Source of the DNA: Gemmatimonadales bacterium | GTDB lineage: Bacteria; Gemmatimonadota; Gemmatimonadetes; Gemmatimonadales; GWC2-71-9 | NCBI GenBank assembly: GCA_036500345.1 | Contig: DASYCE010000028.1 | Coordinates: 20,084 to 84,083 of the forward strand | Direction: 5' to 3' | DNA: 64,000 bases | Part shown: positions 35,110 through 42,930 of the stretch, piece by piece | Numbering within the stretch: the stretch's first letter is position 1 | Layout: the number at the start of each line of letters is the position of its first letter | Notes under the pieces: generated by a model | The model's input: only the letters and a program-made list of their open reading frames with translations | Databases searched by the model: none | Told to the model about the DNA's origin: nothing | Program-made: the position numbers and the translations under genes

Positions 35110-35523
35110 TTACGTACGGTTCATCACCCCCAGCACCGCACCCATCACGGTGAACTGCACCACGTAATACCCCGCGCTGATCGCCCAGTGCCGCACTGAC
35201 TTCCGCTCGAAGGCGTAGTTCGACGCGAACGACATCGCGATCCAGCAGACGCCGCCCGCAAACCCCCGCTTGACGCCGATCACCAGCGAATGGTGTTGCG
35301 GCGTGACCAGCAGCACCGCCATCGCGTACGCCGCGAGCAGCGCCGCGATCAGCGCCGCCGAGTACCGGCGCGCCACCATCGGATCGGTGCGGATCATCTC
35401 CAGCGTGACGCCGCTCTCGGCCATCCACGGACGCGCGAACATCAGCGGCGAATACCAGAGCGCGCCGAGCACGAATGCGGCTGCGGCGGCAGCGACAACG
35501 GCGAGATAATTGACCTCCGGCAT
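35110..35523 (-). CDS. DUF1761 membrane protein
   Basis: A 137-residue protein with four hydrophobic segments. The N-terminal MPEVNYLAVVAAAAAAFVLG followed by ALWYSPLMFARPW is the DUF1761 signature. The function is unknown. The ATG overlaps the stop of the upstream methyltransferase gene by one base (TGATG), so they are co-translated. Confidence 0.8.
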   Translation of the reverse strand: MPEVNYLAVVAAAAAAFVLGALWYSPLMFARPWMAESGVTLEMIRTDPMVARRYSAALIAALLAAYAMAVLLVTPQHHSLVIGVKRGFAGGVCWIAMSFASNYAFERKSVRHWAISAGYYVVQFTVMGAVLGVMNRT

Positions 35524-36125
35524 CAGCGCCGCCGCCGCTTCGGTACCATTTCCGCCGGGAGCTCTTCAAGCGAAATCGGGCCGGTGTGCGGCGGCGGTGT
35601 CCACGCGCGGCGCATCGGCAGCCAGCAGCGGACTTCACGCCGGTAGAGTTCGAAGTCGCGGCCGAAGACTTTCTGCAGCGCGTCCTCCTCGGCGGGACGG
35701 ATGCCGAAGTTCCAGATCAGCGCAATCGCCGCAACGAAGAGCAGCACGAGCACCGAGCCCGAGTAGATCCCGACACCGATCCCCTGGACAACGAGCCCGA
35801 TCACCAGCGGGTTTCGGAACCACGCATAGGGCCCGCTCACCACCAGCCGGCGCGGCGCGTCGAAGGGCAGCGGTGTCCCGCCGCCCTTGATCGCGAGCAC
35901 CACCGCACTCCACGCGACGAGGAGCGTGCCGAGTATCAGGACCGCGAGACCGAGATCGCCGCGCTCAGGAAAGAAGAAGGTGTCGAGTGCGGCGTCGTGC
36001 TGCCACGCCACCATGATCTTCGGGACGAACCACGACAGCACGAACGACCCTCCCGCAATGATCGGGACGGTCTTGGTCAGGTTCCAGAATGCGGGGGCCG
36101 GTCGGGCCACGCGATAACGGGGCAC
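35523..36125 (-). CDS. Isoprenylcysteine/phospholipid methyltransferase-family membrane protein
   Basis: A 200-residue protein with four to five TM helices. The C-terminal half has the ICMT/PEMT signature: GGTPLPFDAPRRLVVSGPYAW, FRNPLVIG and then a conserved EED near residue 155 followed by YRREVRCWLP. Such enzymes methylate small hydrophobic or lipid substrates with S-adenosylmethionine at the membrane. The acceptor is unknown. It is in an operon with the DUF1761 gene; an 82-base gap separates it from the ADOP permease upstream. Confidence 0.85.
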   Translation of the reverse strand: MPRYRVARPAPAFWNLTKTVPIIAGGSFVLSWFVPKIMVAWQHDAALDTFFFPERGDLGLAVLILGTLLVAWSAVVLAIKGGGTPLPFDAPRRLVVSGPYAWFRNPLVIGLVVQGIGVGIYSGSVLVLLFVAAIALIWNFGIRPAEEDALQKVFGRDFELYRREVRCWLPMRRAWTPPPHTGPISLEELPAEMVPKRRRR

Positions 36126-36207
36126 GAAACCGAAGATAGGAAGCGGGCCAGCCCGTCACCAGTCTGTGCGACGCCGCGACAATGTTGGCCCCGCGCCACA
36201 GTGTCCG

Positions 36208-38622
36208 CTATTCGACGCGCATCGCTGTCAGCGGATCGACCCGCGTGGCGCGGAATGACGGGACCAGCGTCGCGGCGAGTCCCGCCACCGCCAGGAGGGC
36301 GCACGCTGCAACCCACGTCACGACATCGAGCGGATTGACCCCGTACAGGAGGCCGGTGAGCAGCCGCGTCACGACCGCCGACCCGGCGAGACCGATTGCG
36401 GTGCCGATCCCGACCAGCACCATCCCCTGTGACGCGACCAGCCGCACGATCCCCGCCGACGAACTCCCCAGCGCATTCCGGATCCCGAGCTCGCGCGTCC
36501 GCTGCGCGACTGCGTAGCTCATCACGCCATAGAGCCCCGCGATCGCCAGGATCACCGCAACGAGCGCAAAGGTGCCGAGGAGGATCAGGAAGAAGCGCGG
36601 TTTCCCGACGCTGGTCGTGATGATCTCGTTCATCGTGCGCACACCGGTGACCGCTGCGAGCGGATCGATGCGGCGCACCGCAGCGCGCACCGCTGGAAGG
36701 ACCGCGTTCGGGTCACCATGCTTCACCCGCACCATGACGGGAAACGACGTGGTCCCGATACCACTCTGCCGATAGGTGCTGTACATCTCCGCAGTGGGTG
36801 GAGCGAACGGTCCCGCGTTGCGGATGTTGCTCACCACGCCGACGATGGTGCCGAAGGTCGTGTCGCCGGTGTAGAAGCGCTTGCCGATCGGATCCTTTCC
36901 CTTGAAGTCGCGCGCCACGAGTGCCTGGTTCACGACCACGACGTAGGGTGACTCCTTGCGCTCGTCATCCGATGGCCGCAGCAACCGACCGGAGATCAGC
37001 CGCTGCCTGGTCACGGCGAAGAAGTCCGGCGTGATGACCCGGTTCTCCGCCAGCGGCAGCTGTGTCGGGTTGTCGCCGGGCTGACCCTCGTAGCGAACGT
37101 TGCCGTTCCATCCCCAGTTGTCGTACGGAAGCAGCTGGATTGCCGCGGCGGCGGCGACCCCCGGAACCTGCTGGATTGCCGCGATCGCCGGGTCGAGGAA
37201 TTGTCCGAACGGTGCCGTCGGGCCGGGGTATGCTTGCGGCGAGACGGTGAGGTTGAGGGTGAGGATCGGGTTGGGGTCGAAGCCCGGATCGTTCGACATC
37301 AGCCGCGAGAATCCCTTGAGCACCAGTCCCGCGCCGACCATCAGGATCAGCGACAGCGCCACTTCGGCAATCACCAGCGCGCCAAGGGTGCGATGCTGTC
37401 CGCGTCCCATCCCGCCGCCGCGCCCGTCGCGCAGCGCATCCTGCGGATCGACCGACGCCGCGCGCCACGCCGGCACCGCGCCGCACGCAACGGCGACGAT
37501 CACCGCAAGGACGAGCGCCATGGCGACCACGCGGGCATCGACGGTCAAGCCGGCGAGTTGCGGCAGTCGCGCCGCCGCGAGGGCACCGATCGTCTTGACA
37601 CCGGCGAGCGCGAGCGCCAGACCAAGCACCACGCCGATCGCGGCGAGCACGAGGCTCTCGACCATGACCGGCCGCATCACCTCCCAGCGCGACCCGCCTA
37701 GCGCCGAGCGGATCGCGGTATCTCGGCGCCGCTGCACGCCGCGCGCGAGGAGGAGTGATGCGACATCGGTCGCTGCGATGAGGAGCACCATCAGTACTGC
37801 GCCGAAGGTGAGCAGCAACGGCGTGCGAATCGCCGCCGTCGCGTCGGCAGCGAGCGGCACGACATTGATTCCTTCGCCCTTCAAGTCGGGATAGGTCGCA
37901 ACCAGTCCATCGAAGAGCTGGCTGAGCTCCGCTGTAGCGGACGCCGGTGTTGCACCCGGCGCGAGACGGCCGATGAGCGGGAGGAAATTGCTGCGCCGCT
38001 GCTGCATCTGCTGATCGGAGAACCGGAGCGGCAACCAGATCTGTGCGCGAAGCACCCCGGCGCCGCGCGGAATCCGGAAGTCCCGCGGCGCGATCCCCAC
38101 CACGCTGACCTGCTGCCCGTCGAGGAGAATCGTCTTGCCCACAATCGACCGGTCGGCGCCGAACTGGTCGCGCCACAATTCATCGCTGAGCACCGCGACC
38201 TGTGGCTGGTCGTGACCGTCATCCGCCGGTGTGAGGAGCCTCCCGTATTGCGGCTGGACGCCGAGCATCGGAAAGAGATTGCCGCTCACCTGAAGGACGC
38301 TCGTCTGCATCGCCTGCCCGCCCTGCACCAGCAGCGACGTGCCGAACGAGATCGCCGACAACGCCGTCAGCTTCCTGGTGCTGTGCGCCAGGTCTTCATA
38401 GTTCGGTGCGGAGAACGGCCCGGTGACGAAATGCGGCGTGGTGCGATAGACGGTGACGAGCTGGCCGGGATCGCGGAACGGCAACGGTTGTAGCAGCGCC
38501 CGTTCGATCGCGCTCGATACCGCCGATGTGACGCCGAGCCCCAGGGCAAGGCAGAGAATCGCGGAGAGAGAGACGGCGGGGGCACGCAGCAGCGCACGCA
38601 CGGCATCGCGGATCTGGGACAT
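36208..38622 (-). CDS. ADOP-type ABC permease (MacB/FtsX-like)
   Basis: An 804-residue duplicated permease. TM1 is SLSAILCLALGLGVTSAVSS. The periplasmic MacB-like domain contains AVLSDELWRDQFGADRSIVG. Further motifs are DVASLLLARGVQRRRDTAIRS in the first unit and AVAQRTRELGIRNALGSSS with FRATRVDPLTAMRVE in the second. It lacks the cytoplasmic helical prefix seen in the 21975-24656 paralogue. AGGAG lies seven bases before the ATG. No ATPase and no PadR gene is adjacent, so energy source and regulation are unclear. Confidence 0.9.
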   Translation of the reverse strand: MSQIRDAVRALLRAPAVSLSAILCLALGLGVTSAVSSAIERALLQPLPFRDPGQLVTVYRTTPHFVTGPFSAPNYEDLAHSTRKLTALSAISFGTSLLVQGGQAMQTSVLQVSGNLFPMLGVQPQYGRLLTPADDGHDQPQVAVLSDELWRDQFGADRSIVGKTILLDGQQVSVVGIAPRDFRIPRGAGVLRAQIWLPLRFSDQQMQQRRSNFLPLIGRLAPGATPASATAELSQLFDGLVATYPDLKGEGINVVPLAADATAAIRTPLLLTFGAVLMVLLIAATDVASLLLARGVQRRRDTAIRSALGGSRWEVMRPVMVESLVLAAIGVVLGLALALAGVKTIGALAAARLPQLAGLTVDARVVAMALVLAVIVAVACGAVPAWRAASVDPQDALRDGRGGGMGRGQHRTLGALVIAEVALSLILMVGAGLVLKGFSRLMSNDPGFDPNPILTLNLTVSPQAYPGPTAPFGQFLDPAIAAIQQVPGVAAAAAIQLLPYDNWGWNGNVRYEGQPGDNPTQLPLAENRVITPDFFAVTRQRLISGRLLRPSDDERKESPYVVVVNQALVARDFKGKDPIGKRFYTGDTTFGTIVGVVSNIRNAGPFAPPTAEMYSTYRQSGIGTTSFPVMVRVKHGDPNAVLPAVRAAVRRIDPLAAVTGVRTMNEIITTSVGKPRFFLILLGTFALVAVILAIAGLYGVMSYAVAQRTRELGIRNALGSSSAGIVRLVASQGMVLVGIGTAIGLAGSAVVTRLLTGLLYGVNPLDVVTWVAACALLAVAGLAATLVPSFRATRVDPLTAMRVE

Positions 38623-38662
38623 GGTCGGCTCCTGGCAGGTACGTCGTTGGATGCAGGAGCCG

Positions 38663-38681
38663 AAAAAAGGGTTGTCGCCCT
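38663..38681 (-). terminator. Weak intrinsic terminator
   Basis: On the minus strand AGGG-CGACAA-CCCT is followed by a run of T residues. The four-base stem is short. It lies just after the MBL hydrolase stop and before the ADOP gene, so it could separate the two transcripts. Confidence 0.4.
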
Positions 38682-38694
38682 CTCTCCCGGCCGG

Positions 38695-39624
38695 TCAGTA
38701 GCGGTCGAGGTCCCGGGCGATCACCACCCGCCCGGTGTACCCGCCGCGCCGAACGCCGGCGATCAGCTCGCCGTCAGTGGCACCCATCCGTACGATGTGA
38801 TCGAGAATAAGTAGGCGCGGTGCGGCGCGGGCAGCGATCGCGCCGAGTTCGACGTCAGAGGTGTGAAAGCTCTTGAGATACGCCGGCCAGTCATTTCCAT
38901 TGGGGCGATTCTCCGGGGCGACTCGCGATGCCGGATAGACCTCGTGGATCAGGACGTCGACGTGCCGTGCGGCGACCTCCAGCGAATCATCGGGACGGGT
39001 GTCGCCGGAGATCACGATCGATCGCGTCGGCGTGTCGACGCGATAGCCGTACGCTTCCTTCCAGTCGCCGTGCCGCACTGGGATTGCCGTCACTCGCACC
39101 CCGTCGCTGTCGTACACCACGCCAGGTGAGATCTCGTGCACATCGGCGCGATAGACATCCGGAAGCTCGTGCTCCAGCCCGTTGATCCGGACTGCGATAT
39201 CCTCGCTCCACGCGTCGAGGATATCGTCGACCATCTTCCTGAGGCCGTGCGGCCCGTAGAGCTGCAACGGTGCACGCCGCCGCGCAACCCACGATGTGAG
39301 GATCAGGTCGGGGAGACCGAGGGTGTGATCACTGTGCAGATGGGTGATGAACGTCGCGGTCGGGCCGCTCACCGGAAGATGCGCCGCCGCAAGCCGCCGC
39401 TCCACGCCGACGCCGGCGTCGAAGAGAAAGACTCGCGATCCCACGACGATTGCCGTCGCTGCGCCGAATGATGTCGGATCGGGAGTCGGCGTGCCGGTAC
39501 CGAGAAAGACGATCGCGGTGCGGTCGGCGCGAGGCAGTGCAACGGCAGGACTCTTCCCGCTCCATGTGCCGGCGCCGGTCGCTATGGCAATCATTGCGAT
39601 AGCGGCCGCCGCGCGGTGCAGCAT
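38695..39624 (-). CDS. Exported metallo-beta-lactamase-fold hydrolase
   Basis: A 309-residue protein with an N-terminal signal (MLHRAAAAIAMIAIATGAG). The MBL-fold metal motif is THLHSDHT, with further ligands in IPVRHGDW, ISGDTRPD and ILDHIV. It resembles RNase Z-like or arylsulfatase-like members such as those starting VFLGTGTPTPDP, but export argues against a tRNA-processing role. The ATG at 39624 overlaps the SGNH hydrolase stop (TGATG). It is the last gene of the run that starts with DUF1080 at 42878. Confidence 0.88.
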   Translation of the reverse strand: MLHRAAAAIAMIAIATGAGTWSGKSPAVALPRADRTAIVFLGTGTPTPDPTSFGAATAIVVGSRVFLFDAGVGVERRLAAAHLPVSGPTATFITHLHSDHTLGLPDLILTSWVARRRAPLQLYGPHGLRKMVDDILDAWSEDIAVRINGLEHELPDVYRADVHEISPGVVYDSDGVRVTAIPVRHGDWKEAYGYRVDTPTRSIVISGDTRPDDSLEVAARHVDVLIHEVYPASRVAPENRPNGNDWPAYLKSFHTSDVELGAIAARAAPRLLILDHIVRMGATDGELIAGVRRGGYTGRVVIARDLDRY

Positions 39625-40352
39625 CAGATCTTCACCGCCTGCATCCATGCATCAGCGATCGCCTCGTGTCCCGCCGCCGTCGGATGCACTCCGTCCGATG
39701 CCCAGTATGCCGCGCTGCTCTTCGCCGCTCGGCGCTGGAACATCTCGTGGAGCGGCACGAAGCGCGCACCGGCGCGATCGGCGACTCGGCGGGATGCTGC
39801 GCGGAGTTGGTCGAACTCCGGAAACCACGCATCGGTCACCGCACCGGTGTGCAGCACGAACGGTTCGAGCACCACCAGCTTCACCTGCGGCAGCGCGCGC
39901 TTCGTCTGCGCGAGGAGCGCCGCGTATCCCGATTCGTATCCGCTCACGACATCGGCCGCCGGCGTCTTTCCCAGTGTGTGCCAGACGTCATTGACGCCGA
40001 TCAGGATGGACAGCAGCCCAGGCTTGAGATCGAGAGTGTCGCTCTGCCACCGCGCCGCGAGATCGGCGACGATGTTTCCGCTCACGCCGCGATTGAAGCA
40101 CTGATAGTCACTCTTCGGTTGCTCCTCACGGAGCCGGCTGGTCAGCAGCAGCGGATAGCCGGTACCGAGCGCACCGGGATCGTTTGCTGCCGCCGCCTTG
40201 CGGTTGCGGCCGCAATCGGTGATCGAATCGCCCTGGAAGACGATCGTGGCGGAGGCATCGACGGCAACACTCGCCGAGAGCGTGCCGGCGGGCAAAGCGC
40301 TTGCCGCCGCGGTGGCCGCCGTCGCCTGCAGGAATTCGCGTCGAGTCGTCAT
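39624..40352 (-). CDS. Tat-exported SGNH/GDSL hydrolase
   Basis: A 242-residue protein beginning MTTRREFLQATAATAAAS, a twin-arginine signal. Block I is VFQGDSITDCG (nucleophile Ser), block III is GVNDVW, and block V is SDGVHPTAAGH (catalytic Asp and His). Such enzymes deacetylate or de-esterify sugars and other substrates in the periplasm. The start at 40352 overlaps the upstream stop by one base; a GTG one codon earlier is possible. Confidence 0.9.
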   Translation of the reverse strand: MTTRREFLQATAATAAASALPAGTLSASVAVDASATIVFQGDSITDCGRNRKAAAANDPGALGTGYPLLLTSRLREEQPKSDYQCFNRGVSGNIVADLAARWQSDTLDLKPGLLSILIGVNDVWHTLGKTPAADVVSGYESGYAALLAQTKRALPQVKLVVLEPFVLHTGAVTDAWFPEFDQLRAASRRVADRAGARFVPLHEMFQRRAAKSSAAYWASDGVHPTAAGHEAIADAWMQAVKI

Positions 40353-41125
40353 CACGCTTCCTCCGTCGTTGCGGTTCCGCCGAGGGGACGGCGCGTGTGC
40401 GGGTCGAAGCCGAGGGTCAGCGTCGGCTTGACGATCTGAAAATACGGCGAGACGTCGAAGTCGCGCGGCATGTACAGCCCGTGTTCCTGAATGTGCATCA
40501 TCTCGGCGTAACTATGTTCGGCGGCGAGATCGCTGTTGCGCGAGAGGACCACCTCGGGGAGGATCGGATAGTCGATACTGCGGAACGCTTCGGCAATCAG
40601 CGTGGAACAGATTGCGCGGGTCGGATCGCCGCTGCCGAGGGCAACCATGCGCCGCCGCCAGCGCGTCGGGACCGGCGGTGTCGGAAGGAGGTAGCGCGCC
40701 AGGTCCCAGAAGTGCTTCATGTCGTACTGGTTACCGACCCGCTGCATCGCGTAGTCGACCACCTGATGGATCTCGTCGGGCGACAGTCCGACCGGACGGC
40801 AGATCCGGGTGTGGAGGCCGGCGTACATCTCGAGCGGAACGATGCGCACCCCGGTGTTGACGTCGGCCTCGAGGAGGATGCTGTCGCGACCCTTCTCGAC
40901 CGGATCGGGGTTGGCGATGCAGAGCGCCGCGTGCGACCAGCTCGATTGCGTCAGGTACTTGATCGCGACGGCGATCCGGGTGTCGCCTTCGATCAGGAGG
41001 ATGTCGCCGGCCTTGAGCGTCGCGGTGATTGCGTCGGGAGCCGAGGAGGTGACCTGGTACGGATGCCTGGAGGGCCGGGTGAGATATCCGGCGAGGACGC
41101 GGCCGAAGCGGTCGGACATCAGCAT
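40352..41125 (-). CDS. YiiX/YebB-like permuted papain-fold amidase
   Basis: A 257-residue protein with the permuted NlpC/P60 order: LKAGDILLIEG, then the catalytic His in SSWSHAALCIANP, and the catalytic Cys later in AICSTLIAEAF. Such enzymes hydrolyse peptide, amide or lipid-ester bonds; members act on peptidoglycan stems or acylated substrates. No signal peptide is seen. It starts 33 bases after the 52-residue membrane protein gene. Confidence 0.75.
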   Translation of the reverse strand: MLMSDRFGRVLAGYLTRPSRHPYQVTSSAPDAITATLKAGDILLIEGDTRIAVAIKYLTQSSWSHAALCIANPDPVEKGRDSILLEADVNTGVRIVPLEMYAGLHTRICRPVGLSPDEIHQVVDYAMQRVGNQYDMKHFWDLARYLLPTPPVPTRWRRRMVALGSGDPTRAICSTLIAEAFRSIDYPILPEVVLSRNSDLAAEHSYAEMMHIQEHGLYMPRDFDVSPYFQIVKPTLTLGFDPHTRRPLGGTATTEEA

Positions 41126-41158
41126 CGGGCTAGCGCGCGAACGGTGGGAAGGTCACCC

Positions 41159-41317
41159 TCAAAAGTAGTCGACGACGATCCGGCGGCCGGCGTACATCCC
41201 GACCGCCGTGCCGATCATGCTGATGATGAACGCGGTCATCGTCCCGGCGAAGGCGCCGATCCACCAGCCGATTGCGCCGCCGATGGTGGCACCGATGAAG
41301 ACGAAGAGTTTCGTCAT
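41159..41317 (-). CDS. 52-residue glycine-rich membrane protein
   Basis: Starting at the ATG at 41317 the frame reads MTKLFVFIGATIGGAIGWW, then IGAFAGTMTAFIISMIGTAVG and ends AGRRIVVDYF. Two glycine-zipper TM helices (GxxxG spacing) are obvious. The ATG follows the creatininase stop (TAG) with no bases between, indicating translational coupling. Too short for most gene finders. The function is unknown; similar tiny proteins act as membrane partners or stress peptides. Confidence 0.7.
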   Translation of the reverse strand: MTKLFVFIGATIGGAIGWWIGAFAGTMTAFIISMIGTAVGMYAGRRIVVDYF

Positions 41318-42085
41318 CTATTGATAGAGTGCTGCCGGATCGGCGGCGGCGAGTTCGACGAGGAAGCCGGCGATCCGCTGGCTTGCGGCCGCGAAAAAGC
41401 GCTCCCCCTTGTCGGCGGTGGCTGCGCGCGGATTCCCGACGCCGGTGTCGTCGGTCACCGCCGTCCACTTCCTCGGTGCCCACGCCCACCCCTCACGGAG
41501 TGCCGCGACGGTGAAACGCCGCGCCGCGCCATCTCCCGCCTGGTCGAGCGGAAGGACCTGCTCCGCCGCCAGGTGAAGCATTACGCTGGTCTCGAGTTCG
41601 CCGGCGTGATCGCCGGGCTCGTCGAAGTATTTGCTGGCATCGACCGTGGTCCACCAGTTGAGGGTACAAAGGAAAAGATCGGTCGATGGCTGCAATTCTC
41701 GAATCATCTGGCGAAAATCGTTCCCGCCGTGGCTATTGACGATCACCAGTTTCCGCACCCCGGCCCGCGAGACGGAGTCGGCGACATCGCGGAGAAGTGC
41801 CGCCTGCGTGGCCGGATTCATGTTGATGCAGAGCGGAATGTCGAGCTGCCCGGTGTTCACGCCAAAGGGAATAGCCGGAAGGACCACGACGCGGGCGCCG
41901 CGATCCCAGGCGAGGTGTGCCGACTCGCGGGCGACGGCCTCGGCCTCGACGACGTCAGTGGCGTAGGGAAGATGGAAGTTGTGCGCCTCGGTGGCGCCCC
42001 ACGGGAGCACGGCGACGTCGTACTTCGCGTCGCGAACGGTGCTCCACGTGGTGTGCCCGAGAATCCAGGGAGTGTCAGCTCCCAT
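41318..42085 (-). CDS. Creatininase-family amidohydrolase
   Basis: A 255-residue member of the same family as 13085-13798 but only distantly similar. Active-site segments are LPWGATEAHNFHLPYATDV (metal ligands) and VIVNSHGGND. A C-terminal Glu in GELETSVMLH fits the conserved metal region. Its start overlaps the DUF1080 stop by 11 bases. Downstream is the 52-residue membrane protein with a TAG|ATG junction. It hydrolyses an unidentified amide. Confidence 0.88.
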   Translation of the reverse strand: MGADTPWILGHTTWSTVRDAKYDVAVLPWGATEAHNFHLPYATDVVEAEAVARESAHLAWDRGARVVVLPAIPFGVNTGQLDIPLCINMNPATQAALLRDVADSVSRAGVRKLVIVNSHGGNDFRQMIRELQPSTDLFLCTLNWWTTVDASKYFDEPGDHAGELETSVMLHLAAEQVLPLDQAGDGAARRFTVAALREGWAWAPRKWTAVTDDTGVGNPRAATADKGERFFAAASQRIAGFLVELAAADPAALYQ

Positions 42086-42878
42086 CGTCCGGAAGTTCGC
42101 GCACCCAGATGTTGCGGTAACGGACCGGATGATTGTGGTCCTGCAACTGGAGCGGCATCCGGTCGGCGTGCTTGAGATATGCCGAGCGATGGCCGTTGGT
42201 CGTGGGGCCGAGGATGGTCATGTTGTCCTGAACCAGGACACCGTTGTGGATCACCGTGACGCGGGCCGGCTGCGTGACCCTCCCCGCGGCGTCGAAGTGC
42301 GGACGATGGAAGACGATGTCATACACCTGCCACTCGCCCGGCGGGCGCATCGCGTTGACCATCGGCGGGACCTCGCCGTAGATCGCGGCGGCCTGGCCGT
42401 CGGGATAGGTGGCGGCGTGGTAGGAGTCGAGGACCTGGATTTCGTAGGTGCTCATCAGGAAGACGCCGCTGTTGCCGCGATCCTGATCCTCACCGTGCGG
42501 CGGATTCGGCGCCGACCACTCGATGTGCAGCTGCATATTACCGAAGCCGCGTTTGGTTGCGATGTCACCGGTGCCGGGGGCGACGACGATGTCACCGTTC
42601 TCCACTTTCCACGGTGCCGCCTTCATCCCCTTGGTGGTATCGGCGGAGCGCCAGTTGTCGAGCGAGCTCCCGGCGAAGAGGACGATCGCGTCGGATGGCG
42701 GCGCCTGCGGGCCGAGGTACGGGCCCGGTGTCACGACCGGAGGTGCCGGGCGGGTCCGCGAATGTTGCGGCCACTGCGACGGGTCCTTGGGGACCGGGTT
42801 GGGATTCGGGGTCTGGGCCACGGCGCCGGCGGCGAGGACGGTGGTGAGCAGCAGCGAGAGTCGGATGGCGGACGGCAT
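42075..42878 (-). CDS. Exported DUF1080 (3-keto-disaccharide hydrolase-like) protein
   Basis: A 267-residue protein with signal peptide SAIRLSLLLTTVLAAGAVAQ. The DUF1080 concanavalin-like fold is visible from LFAGSSLDNW through GNMQLHIEWSAPN, RGNSGVFLMSTYEIQVLDSY and PLQLQDHNHPVRYRNIWV. Some members hydrolyse 3-keto-glycosides in the periplasm. It is first in the run leading to the MBL hydrolase. GGAG lies about six bases before the ATG. Confidence 0.9.
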   Translation of the reverse strand: MPSAIRLSLLLTTVLAAGAVAQTPNPNPVPKDPSQWPQHSRTRPAPPVVTPGPYLGPQAPPSDAIVLFAGSSLDNWRSADTTKGMKAAPWKVENGDIVVAPGTGDIATKRGFGNMQLHIEWSAPNPPHGEDQDRGNSGVFLMSTYEIQVLDSYHAATYPDGQAAAIYGEVPPMVNAMRPPGEWQVYDIVFHRPHFDAAGRVTQPARVTVIHNGVLVQDNMTILGPTTNGHRSAYLKHADRMPLQLQDHNHPVRYRNIWVRELPDDGS

Positions 42879-42897
42879 CGATGCTCCGGTGGGGACG

Positions 42898-42903
42898 GTT
42901 ATA
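42898..42903 (-). promoter_or_regulatory. -10 element TATAAC upstream of DUF1080 gene
   Basis: On the minus strand TATAAC lies about 19 bases before the ATG at 42878, leaving room for the GGAG ribosome-binding site. The -35 region is poor. It fits as promoter of the 42878-to-38695 run. Confidence 0.4.
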
Positions 42904-42930
42904 AGGTAAGGGGAGGGACCGTCGCCACCG

